Below, one piece after another: positions 11,401 to 23,400 of a stretch of 64,000 nucleotides of DNA; position 1 is the stretch's first letter, and every line of letters starts with the position of its first letter. The DNA is from Conchocele bisecta (Eukaryota; Mollusca; Bivalvia; Lucinida; Thyasiridae): positions 23,425,505 through 23,489,504 of the forward strand of contig CM055274.1 of the NCBI GenBank assembly GCA_029237695.1, in the 5' to 3' direction. The translations under genes were made by a program, and so were the position numbers. The notes under the pieces are model-generated. The model was not told the DNA's origin. It was given only the letters and a program-made list of their open reading frames with translations, and did no database searches.

Positions 11401-14400
11401 TACACAACGCTGTTTACACTGGTTTACAGGCGATACAATTATGATTTCATGTTGAGAATACACAATGTACAAGTTATAAGACAGGTAGATTATACGTTTG
11501 TCCGGATAACTGATTGTCGATGTTAATTTTGTGGCAATCTTTCGACTGATCTGACCCAATTTAAGTGAGAAAGATGGCACATTTTGCTAAATGATTTACA
11601 TGCGTTGAGAAAGCAAGAACCGACGATTGTTCTGTGAAAAGTTTATGCCCGTAGCTGCTATTTTAAGAACTAATTATTTTCCAACAGGATTTGAAATTTA
11701 GTAAACATATATCCTCCAAGATTAACAAAGCCAATAGTGTGTTATCATTAATAAAAAGATCATTTGATTTCATTGATGCGAAGTCATTTATCAGACTATT
11801 TACAGCGCTCGTACGACCTCACATGGAATACGGAAATGCTATTTGGCACCCCTACCTACGTAAAGATATTGACAGTGTTGAAAATGTTCAGAGACGAGCC
11901 ACAAAATTAGTTCCAAATATCAAACATTTGAGTTACTTTGAAAGGCTGAAATACTTGAAACTGCCATCACTAGCACACAGAAGAAGGGGCGATATGATAC
12001 AGACATACAAGATAGTGAAAGGCTTTGAAGATGTTCCGGCAGAGAAATTTTTCACATTTTCAAGTTAGGTAACTCGCGGACATACTCTAAAGATGGTCAA
12101 GCCAAGATGTTTAACCTCATTTGGTCAGCGAACATTCTCTAAAAGGGTGATCAATGAATGGAACCTATTACCAAATACAGTTATAGAAGCTAAAACAGTG
12201 AATGAATTCGAGTCACGATTAGATAACCACTGCCGAGGAGACATTACATATCATTATTAGGACTTTACCTTTTGTTGTCATTACCCTAATGACAACCATA
12301 TTGACTATACTTACCAAATATATACCAAACAAAGAAGTTTATTTCAAAACACACATGAGAATAAGTCAGTACCAGAAGAGGTCAGCAGAAGTCGGGTTTA
12401 AAAAGGAGTTAAGTCTCCTTCCTATTGAACCCAATAATCATCGTCCAGGTATCCAGGTAATATCGTCAAAAAACTGCCATTTTTGTCCGATAATCCAGAG
12501 GATCCCTGTACAGAAATAATTGGCGGGAAGCTGCTAAGCTACAGACGGATAATGATTGTGGTAAGAAATGCCGAAACTTCTTTTTATAATTTTTATTTCC
12601 AATATACTAGCTAGATCTAGATTATGTATTCAAACGAAGAAAACACAAGTTTGAACAAGCTGTCTGCATATCGAACATCCGGGCAACTGTGATGCAAGGT
12701 CAAAGGACCGGATCAAAGTGCATTGGTCTTGTTGGTTGATATAAATAAAAAAACTCCCGCCATGTAAATATTATGACGCTGCTCCGTTATGAAGGACACA
12801 TGGTCGACAATTTTTTTAAAGATTCAAATCCTTTGTTTAGGAATTAAAGAAAGGAAGTTGTTGAAAGCAGTAATCCACGCATGGGCAAAGAAAATTGCTG
12901 TGGCGCTAAATTATTGGGGAGAATGCATTATTTTTTAATTTAATTAAACTTTCCTAAAAATATATAAGATATCTTATATAGTTTAGTAGATATCTTATTT
13001 ACGTTATTAATGTACATATCTACTAAACTATATAAGATATCTTGTATACTATACAAGATATCATATCTACTAAACTTTAGTAGATACGTTATATATTTTA
13101 GTAGATATCTTATATATTATATAAGACATCTTCTAAATTATATAAGATATCTGCTAAAGTTTATGAGATATCTTATAAACTTTATAAGATATCTACTATA
13201 GTTTATGATATGATATCTACTATAGTTTATGATATCTACTATAGTTTATGAGATATCTACTAAAGTTTATAGTATATATCTTATATAAGTGCTTCTTAAT
13301 TAAGATATCTTATTTATTTAGTAGATATCTTATATAATATATTAGATATCTACTAAAGTTTATGAGATATCTTGTTTTGGGAATAAATAGTAAAACGGCG
13401 TGCCATAGTTTTCTAAGTTAGTTACATACAATTGTGATTTACCACATATTTTGTGATTTCTCTACATGTTTCCTTAATCTGAAGATTTCCTTAATCGCAA
13501 ATTATGCTTAAAATGTGATATATGTTGATTTCTAATTGAATCTGGTCTTCGCCATATTTAAATTTGATGCATCCGTCTAGGCAGCAACACTTCATTGAGT
13601 GATCAAGGAATGTCGCTCAAATGTGCAAAAAGTTGCAGGGCACGAACCTGATGAGAAGTTTCAAGATCAATTACAAATGTAGGTGACTTGAGTGGGTTAT
13701 TTCTAGGGACTATAATTATAGACTTGCATAAACAACAATTTTGGCGAATTCCTTATGTGCACACAGTCAAGTGTTTGAACTTTATATTGATGTATACATT
13801 TTCAGGAATTAATTGGAATACAGTCAGAATTCGTTACAACGGCATAGTTCGTTTGAGATGAATCTGCCGTTATAACGAATCTGCCGGTATAACGAATCGG
13901 GGATTTTTTCCGTCCGATTCCGGTAATTGTTATCTGTCGGGAATTGGTATCTGTCGGGAATTGGCTACCACGCATTGTAGCGATGTTATTTGTTGTCAAT
14001 TTATGCTCGCGTAATTCGGCATTATCGGCGCGATATGTGCTGAATTAAATACTTATTTGTCACCTCGTTGATAAATCAATGCATATGTATACAAATTTAT
14101 ATCAATGAAAGAAACAAACAACAATCAATTAATAATCCGATGTTTGACAAGGTCAAGGTTGCATGCGAACCTCGTGTGATAATTGGTAATTACGTAGACA
14201 CGTGACTACCGGATTATGTGAACGTTGTTTCTTTATTGTTAGAAATTCGCAAACAAGTGCATAAAGAAAAGAAACACATTTAAATGAACAGTTTGTTTTT
14301 ATTTACATGCTAACATTTATGAAAATACGAAACAATAACATACAGAGTTGTATCCCTTTCAGTATTTCATTTCGCCCCAACGAGAACTCGGCCCAGAGAC

Positions 14401-17400
14401 TATGTTGCTAACTGTTAATTTATTTTCCTAATTTTTGTTTGGCAAAATAATACATCACCGCAATAATCCTTAATTATATGTGGACAAAGGCACGCGGTCG
14501 AGTATTTGTGACAATATACAGACCGACACGTTGTTAATTGACGCGATTTATGACATCGTGTTAGGGTTAATCAGCCGTGAAATTGTTTAGCGACTGGTTC
14601 CCGAACATCGGTGATGCCGGATAACTGAGCTGGGTCACAGTCCTGGTACCAGCTACACAGGTTACCGGCGCCGTTATAGCGAACATTAAATACGACTTAA
14701 ATTGTGTATTCGTTTGCGGGATTTCTCTGCCGGTGCCGGAAGCCGAATTTGCCGGTATATCGAACAAATTAAAGAGCGTGCCGATTCGTTTGGCGGCGTA
14801 TCGTGCCGGAAGGCGAATATGCCGTTGTAACGTGTGCCGTTGTAACGAATTCTGACTGTATAACACACAATATGAATTTGTGCTATAGGGCACGAATCTA
14901 TGAGAATGGCATCATGGGCGGATTCAGGGGGCCCGGCGGGCGCGCGCCCCCCCCCCCCCCCCCCCCCCAAAAATTTGCAAAGTAAAGGCACGTTTCTACG
15001 TTCGCGTTGTGAATTTATTGTTTATTTTTTCTCAAATGCGCCAGAACGCAGGAAATGCGATGTAGATTTCAAAAAAATTCCTGGTGATGGATGCCCCCGG
15101 ACCCCCCCTAGAGCCTCGGTCTACGATCAAGCTTATGTCGTTCAATAATATAGTTACGCCCCCAACCCGAAATCCTGGATCCGCGCTTGATCATCTAACT
15201 TTAAAAACACTTAGATTAAAACCTAGTTTACATTTACATGATCATAATCCAAGATGGCCGCCATCTAAAAATAGCATATATTCTTAAAAAATCTTCTCGT
15301 GAACTGCTGGCCGGATTTCGACGAAACTTGGTAGGAATGATCGATTTACAATGCTCTTTCAAAGTTGTGAAAATGGTGACCCTGGGGTCAAAAATGGGTG
15401 TGGCCCGTGGTGTGAAATTGGGGTCAAATTTTATTTTTTACCGAATATGCTCATGTCATATATCAAATTGAAGGTATCGATGAGGCGATTAATAATTGCT
15501 CTGGTGCAATATTTGTCGGAATCGGATGATTATGTCATCCATGATGGCCACCAAAAGGTCCATTTATTCAAGATTTTTAATGTCTTTTTCTCAGGAACCA
15601 CATGGCCGATGCTGGACAAACTTCATAGGAAGTTAAGATCCTTGGGTGAAGCATTTTCAAATTTGGTAAAATGAGTCGTCGCTTAATCCAAGATGACCGC
15701 CATCTAAAAATAGCACAATTTGTTTAAAACATGAACTCGATTTCACATTCTCCTCTGGTGTTCATGGAGTCAGGTGAGCGAATTAGGGCCATCATGGCCC
15801 TCTTGTTGTATGTGTGTTTATACTACAAGCCTATGACGAATTGGCAATGTCCGCTGACGTAATTACTGATGTTTTAATTATTAGAGATTGGCGAGCATTG
15901 TAAACCATAGTCTGACTACGCGAATCCACTGCCTGGTCTGGCCGCTAATGCAATAAGCCGGGATTTGTCGGAGATCGAGACCCAATTCACAAACATGTTT
16001 GTTGTGTCACTTTAGACTGGTTCTAGTATTGTTTCGCTAGGCTGCGCATCCGACAGGTTACCAGTCTAGTGCGGACTACGTGACTGACGTCGGCAACCGC
16101 GTGTATTGATCTTTGATATGGCCTTGTGCCCCGCGGTGTGAAACTTACACATAGTAATACACAATGTACTTGACAAGCGAGGTGTGTTTGAAGTCTTAGT
16201 CTTGTCACTGTAGACGAATCGGTATCGTGTAAACAGTTTCCCAACTAATGATGGAGTTTTATGACTTACGCGGAATTGCATTTTACCTATTGGAATGCAC
16301 AACACGGAATACATATCGGGAATTACCGTTAATGGCGTTATGCAATATTTTTCATGGAAAATGTATAATGTCGCCAAAATGACACCGACCATACCGGGCA
16401 AGGTAAATGTTTTGAAAAGAGCGTTGTGTCCATGTATGCGAATTTAATCGATGTCTAATTGGATACAACCAGTTTCAATTCAAATGATGGCGGCCAGATT
16501 GGAACGAAAAGAAAATAGCGATTGTGGTGCTATTTATTTTTGCCGACAAACTTGACATGGCCGCTGTTCACATACAAAAATGCCATGTGGGAATGAAAAT
16601 GGCTGGCCGCTGGTCGCAGTTCGGGGTGGTCATTATTCCAAGGTCTTATAAAGAACAAAAGTCATTATTCCAAGGTCTTATAAAGAACAAAATTGGACGG
16701 TGGGGGGGGGGGTTGTTAACTGGCCGTTGTGGACAGGTGGTCGCTATTCTCAGGTGGTCGTTAGCACAGGTTTTACTGTATATCTATTTATTGTAATTAT
16801 TTCTCAATTTATTTTAATGTTAGCAATACAGGGATCATTTTACAGGGTGAAATTCTCTCCCTAAATTGACTTATTTTGATTTGAGGGAGTAGTTTTTCAC
16901 TATATAGAACATAATAAATTATTGTTTACTCATATGGCCATATTATAAGTATTACTAATAGTAATAAATGCATGATAGGCCACTTTATGTTGGTTACATA
17001 CAGTAAAACCTCTCTAAACCGGACACCCTGGAAGGTCCCCAGGGTGTCCGGCTTAGAGAGGTTTCACTGTAAATCAGGCATTAGATCATGCTGAGCCATA
17101 GTTATGTGCTATGCGATCACGAACAGACATTATCACCTGCGATAAATGGCCAATAAACTCAACAATCATTAGATCACGGGTGTTTCATTGGTGTCTGGTT
17201 TAGAGAGGTTCCACTGTATTATGTTACTTATGTTTGTTACATATACTACTATACATTTAACCGCCAATAAGCGGGTAAAATTCTGCACAAATATATGGGC
17301 ACCTAGAAGTTCATTCGGGCAAGTAAATTTTTCAAAAAGTTTTTCGTGAAGACTGGATTGCAATAAAAAGTAGGCTGGAAGCATCCTGTTGTGGTCTCCA

Positions 17401-20400
17401 AACCTCTCAAAGTTGTGTAACATATATCTGTACATATAACAGACAACTCCTACCCTGGTGACTTCTCAAGTTTGTCGCATTGACATTTTTGCCTGTCATG
17501 GGCTTATTTTACTTTACATACAAATATTTGCTTGATTTTTGTCACATTGCACAGGTGAGCGATATAGGGCCATCATGGCCCTCTTGTTTAATTTGAAGAA
17601 GCTCGATGTCGAATCAACGGTTTTCCGGAGAAAAACAATATTTGCCGATTCATGTCGAGACATATTACATTCAATTACATTCCCAGCGTACATTCTATGT
17701 GGAGGAATATTGTTTTTGTCCCGCCTGCTTTAGCAGAAGCGGGACATACATGTATGCATACCTTTTCCGTCGGCGTATGTGGCGGCGGCGTCAACATTTC
17801 ACGTTAAGTTTTTGCATTTTGCTCATTTTCTAAAACTTAACGCTCGGGTTAATTATTGGTATACATTAACACTGTGGTGTAGACCTCTCACACAGAGGGA
17901 GCCCATGTGACCTTGGCCTAGTTCTCATGGTTCATTGACCTACTTTTCACATGCATTCAACATTAAGTGTTTGCGTTTAGCTCTGTTTCTAAAACTTAAA
18001 CGCTCGGGTTAATTCATTGTAACTTCTGTTTCCCTCAATGGAATGCTTTAATATTCCATACATGCATTTGTAGCAACATCCCGCATCATTCTACAGAAAG
18101 CCCGCTAACCCCAAAGGTCAAGGTCACCGACTTATAAATTTCCGGGTTTGGAAAACTTATCGCTCGGTTTAATTTATTAAAACTTCTATTTCCCTTGATG
18201 GAATCTCGCACAGAGGGAGCCCATGTGACCTTCACCTAGTTTTCATGGTTTATTGACAGGGTTGGCAATTTCCCGGGAAATAAGAAATACTGGGAAATAC
18301 CGGGAAATATGAATCTTGGTGGTCTTTTTAATTCCAAAATGTCAAGATGAGTCTCTATATTCCCCTATATCTACTATGGTTTATATCTGTGTAGACTGAT
18401 AAGCCTACAGGTAAAACATTCTGCAATAAAAAAAGAAATAATAAGTTTATTTAGAGAAAAAAAACATCATTATTTTGTAGACAATTTTCTTCCCTATATA
18501 CAAGTCTATGTAGTATTTGCCAACTGTCTATTTTATTGTATATGAGAACACCCCTCATTACTATAGTAACCTGCCACTAATAAAAGCTGTTTTTGGAATT
18601 TTGATAAAATCCCTGTTGATAACAGGGATAATCCATGTACAGTGTAAGTGTAATTGTTTTACAACTTGACCATATACAGACCACCTGGGTTATTATTATA
18701 CAGTATGACACAAAAGGTGTGAAAGAAGGCTGACAATTAACAGCCTGTTGTCATAGTCTGATATGGTTTATTAACGTATATTAAAAGTCTCATCAATGTA
18801 CATGCAAATAAGTAGACATTAGTAGGCTTTTGGCCAATTGTAATGATAGTCTTCACGTTATATAAATGTCATAATAATAATTCAAACTAGAGCAGCTGAA
18901 GCTGCATCAACGGTTTGAGGCTTGATGTACTGACAAACGTACACTGGCAAAGTGATTAGAAGACATTGCCAATGACGAAAACATATGAAACTCAAAAAAA
19001 ATTGATGCAATTCCAATGAAATTGAAAAAATAAAGTTTTGTATTTTCAGAATCGCTTGACTATTCTAAGCATTTTTCATTATATAACGTTCTACGAAATG
19101 TGTACCGTTAACCCCCTAGTCTGACATTGAAGTTAAGACGATTCTAAAGCACTCACAGCATGTCAGTTCGTATATAAAACCAGTGTCTGATACAGCCCAC
19201 CATACCTGTCTGGCCTCCACCTCGAAGTTTGTCAGCTGTACACACTGTTCTAGGCGGCTAAGTTTATATGCTCGTTCTCAAACTTCAAATGCATGTAGCT
19301 CGCGCATTTGAGCAGATAGCTAAAAACTACCAGCGAACCGGAGATAGAGAATTTTATTGGCTTTTTTTTAATGCAAACAAAATATGAAATCGGTTGAATA
19401 ATAAGGAAGTTATGACCATTTCAATTTTTTTTAAAAACTTCAAATGCCTACAACTCTCTCATTTGGGCAGATAGCCAAAAACTACCAGCGAAACGGAGAT
19501 AGAGAATTTTGTTGGCTTTTTAATGCAAAAAAAATATTTGAAATCGGTTAGATAATAAAAAAGTTATGACCATTTCAAATTTGAAAAATTTAAAAAAAAC
19601 GTCCAAGTTTGAAAGACAATAGAATCAGAACTATTCAAGCCATTGCTCTGAAAAATATCATCTTCTGTGCGGATGAATGTCCCGCGTGACGCTGTCAAAA
19701 AATTATGTTGCTGAGATTACTGTACAAATTGGAAACTGTTTTCAAAGACCACCCGTTAAAATAAAATAAAAATCTGAAATTGTTGATTTTTTTCATTTTT
19801 CTCAATTTCACATGTCTATAGCTCTCTCATTTGAGCAGATAGCCAAACATTGTCAGCGAAGCGAAGATAGAGAATTCTCGCAGCTTACAATTCAAAAAGA
19901 ATTTTTGAAATCGGTTGGAAAATAAGGAAGTTATAGGGAATTATATGATATATGACGACTCACTTCCGGTTTCGTAGAAAGTGACGTCATGAGAATTCTG
20001 AAAATTGCGTTATTCTCGTCTCACTGTTGATGCGAATCGGTATACAAAATTTGAAGTCGATCCGACCAGCGGTTTGGGCTGTAGTCTCGACGGCTGAATA
20101 AAAAGAAAAAGAAAAGAAAAAAAACCAACGAAAAAAAACCAACGAAAACAAAAGGTTTGAGGAATCAAATTCCTCAAACCTAATAAGTAATACAATTACA
20201 AAGCATAAAACAACTGTACATTGTCAGTCATATAAGAATTGTAAGACACTATGTGTATGCACATCATGCATGCTAAGATCATTTATTCTCAAATTCCTCA
20301 AACCTAATAAGTAATACAATTACAAAGCATAAAACAACTGTACATTGTCAGTCATATAAGAATTGTAAGACACTATGTGTATGCACATCATGCATGCTAA

Positions 20401-23400
20401 GACATAAATTCCTCCTAAGAATCAATTAAAGTCATCTCTAATCATAAGATCATTTATTCTCATTTCTTGATACTGAATATTAGTGTGGGAGAAGGTTGAC
20501 ATGACAATTAACAGCCTGGGCCCGGTTAACAGAGATTTTAACCATTCAGTTAAGGATTTAACAGTCCGTTAAGCTAACTGATGTTTTGAACAACCGGGCC
20601 CTGTTGTCTAAACATAGTCTGTTCATGATGACGTTATCCTTGTGAATTGTATCTAGCAGACACTCCGATGCTTCCTAAAAAATAAAGAAGTAATTTACAA
20701 AAAAATAATACAACCAAAATATAAATGTCATGGTTGCCAAATATTCCACCTGATGAGTACCAGATCTATACATTGTAATTAAGCCCTATATCTAATTATT
20801 AAGTTGTTGATTGTTTAATTAACTATTACTGAGCTTAAAACTTAATTTAAATAACTTTAATTATCAAATAATAACATTAAAATTCATATTTCCCGGTATT
20901 TCCCACTTTGGGGAGTATTTCCCGGGACGGGAAATACCGGTATTCCCGCCCCCGGTATTTCCCGGCCAACCCTGTTTATTGACCTACATTTCACATGCAT
21001 TCAATGTTAAGTTTTTGCATTTAGCTCCGTTTCCAGAAAACTATAAGTCATACGACCTCCAAACTTGGTATACATGAACACTGTGGTGTAACCATCTCAC
21101 ACAGAGGGAGCCGATGTGACCTTGGCCTAGTTTTCATGGTTCATTTACCTACTTTTCACGTGCATTCAACGTTAAGTTTTTGCGTTTGGCTATGTTTCTA
21201 AAACTTAACGCTCAGGTTAATTTGTTGTAACTTCCGTTTCCCTCAATGGAATGCTTTAATATTACATACATTCATTTGAAACAACATCCCATATCATTCT
21301 ACAGAAAGCCCATGTTGCCCGCTAACCCCAACGGTCAAGGTCACAGGCTTAGACAATTCCGGGTGGGTTTAATTTATTACAATTTCTGTTTCCCTTGATG
21401 GAATGCTTATATACTTATTAGGTGTAAACTTTGTGCAACATCCGGCATGATTCTACAGAAAGCCAATGATGCCCGCTAACCCCAAGGTCAATGTCACGGG
21501 CTTAGAAAATGCTCAGTTTTGAAAACTTAACGCTTGGGTTAATTTATTGTAACTTCTGTTCCCCTTGATGGAATGTTTTAATATTTCATACCTGCATTTG
21601 TAAGAACATTCCACATCATCTGCAGAAAGTTCATGGTGTCCGGTCACGGACTTCAAAAATGTCTAGTATAGAAATTCATCATCGGTGCCAGGAGATACAT
21701 GTCTTTGGCGCCATTTTTGTTTGTGTTTATATAGCTGTGTTTGTTGCAAAATAAGTGTTTTGGTTTCAGTTTATTGTCACCTCGCGTAGCCAACAGGGGA
21801 TATAGGGATGCAAAAGTTGTCTGTTCGTCCGTCTGTCCATCACAAAAATTAACATTGAGGTTAAAGGTACATGTATGCCCACGCAGTAGGCACAACATGT
21901 TCTTTACAGGAATTAAATAAGTGTATAATTGTGTCACTATTCCACCAGTTCTAAAAATTACGAGTGCCCGCTATACAGATATAATCATTTAGTAATATTT
22001 ATTTTACTGATAGTGATGCGCGGTGATATCGGGCTATTTTCATATGCAAATGAAGCATGGTATTTTTAGCTCGCCTGAACAAAGCTCATGTGAGCTATTG
22101 TTACCGCAATGTGTCCGTCGTCGTCCGTGAACATTTTCAAACGTCTTCTCCTCGTTAACCATTGGGCTTATAGTCACCAAACTTCATGGTCATAGTCCTT
22201 AGGTTGGGGGATTACAAAATTTGTTAAAATGACGTCATTACGTAATCCAAGATGGCCGCCGTCTAAAAATAGCACAAATTCTTCAAAAATCTTCTTAAGA
22301 ACCGCCAACCGGATTTCGACAAAACTTGGTAGGAATGATCGATGTACAATGCTCTTTCAAAGTTGTTAAAATGGTGACCCCGGGGTCAAAAATGGGCGTG
22401 GCCCGTGGGGTCAAATTGAGGTCAAATTTTATTTTTGACCGAATATGGTCATGTTATACACCAAATCGAAGGTATCAACGAGGCGATCACTCTGGTGCAT
22501 TTTTTGGATGGTTATGTCATCCAAGATGGCCGCCGAAAGGTCAAAGGTCGTTCTTTTATTAGAGATTTCAAAATTCTTCTTCACATGAACCGCTCGCTTG
22601 GCCCATGGTAGCCAAACTTAAAAGTTATGGTCCATGGGTGAAGCCTTTTCAGATTTGTTAAAATGGAGGTCATCGCTAATCCAAGATGGCCGCCGTCTAA
22701 AAATAGCTAAATTCTTAAAAAATCTTCTCGTGAACCGCTAGCCGGATTACGATGAAACTTGGTAGGAATGATTGATGTACAATGGTCTTTCAAAGTTGTT
22801 AAAATGGTGACCCCGGGGTCAAAAATGGGTGTGGCCCGTGGGGTCAAATTGGGGTCAAATTTTATTTTTGACCAAATATGGTCATGTCTGTATCAAATCG
22901 AAGGTATCAAAGAGGTGATCGCTCTGGTACATTTTATGTCGTAATTGGATGGTCATGTCATCCAAGATGGCTGCCGAAAGGTCAAAAGGTCGTTCTTTAA
23001 ATAGCACAAATTCTTAAAAAATCTTCTTCTCATGAACTGCCAGCCGGATTTCGACGAAACTTGGTAGGAATGATCAACGTAGAATGCTCTTTCAAAGGTG
23101 TTAAAATAGTGACCCCGGGGTCAAAAATGGGCGTGGCCCGTGGGGTCAACTTTTATTTTTGACCAAATATGCTCATGTCATATATCAAATTGAAGGTATC
23201 GATGAGGCGATTGCTCTGGTGAAATATTTGTCGGAATCGGATGATTATGTCATCCATAATGGCCTCCAAAAGGTCCATTTATTCGAGATTTTGAACGTCT
23301 TTTTCTCAGGAACTACATGGCCGATGCTGGCCAAACTTCATAGTAAGTTAAGATCCTTGGGTGAAGCATTTGCAGATTTGGTAAATGAGTCCTCGCTTAA

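Noticed and set aside
11691..12260. Functional LINE protein
   Set aside because: It has an in-frame TAG, lacks the endonuclease and catalytic palm, and is 5'-truncated.
13010..13201. Tyr/Ile/Leu-rich frame
   Set aside because: It only reflects the GATATC-type AT repeat.
22326..22944. Repeated frames with MIDVQCSFKVVKMV
   Set aside because: They recur in every copy of the AGCTCACC element, always short and broken differently. They come from the repeat unit, not from a protein gene.
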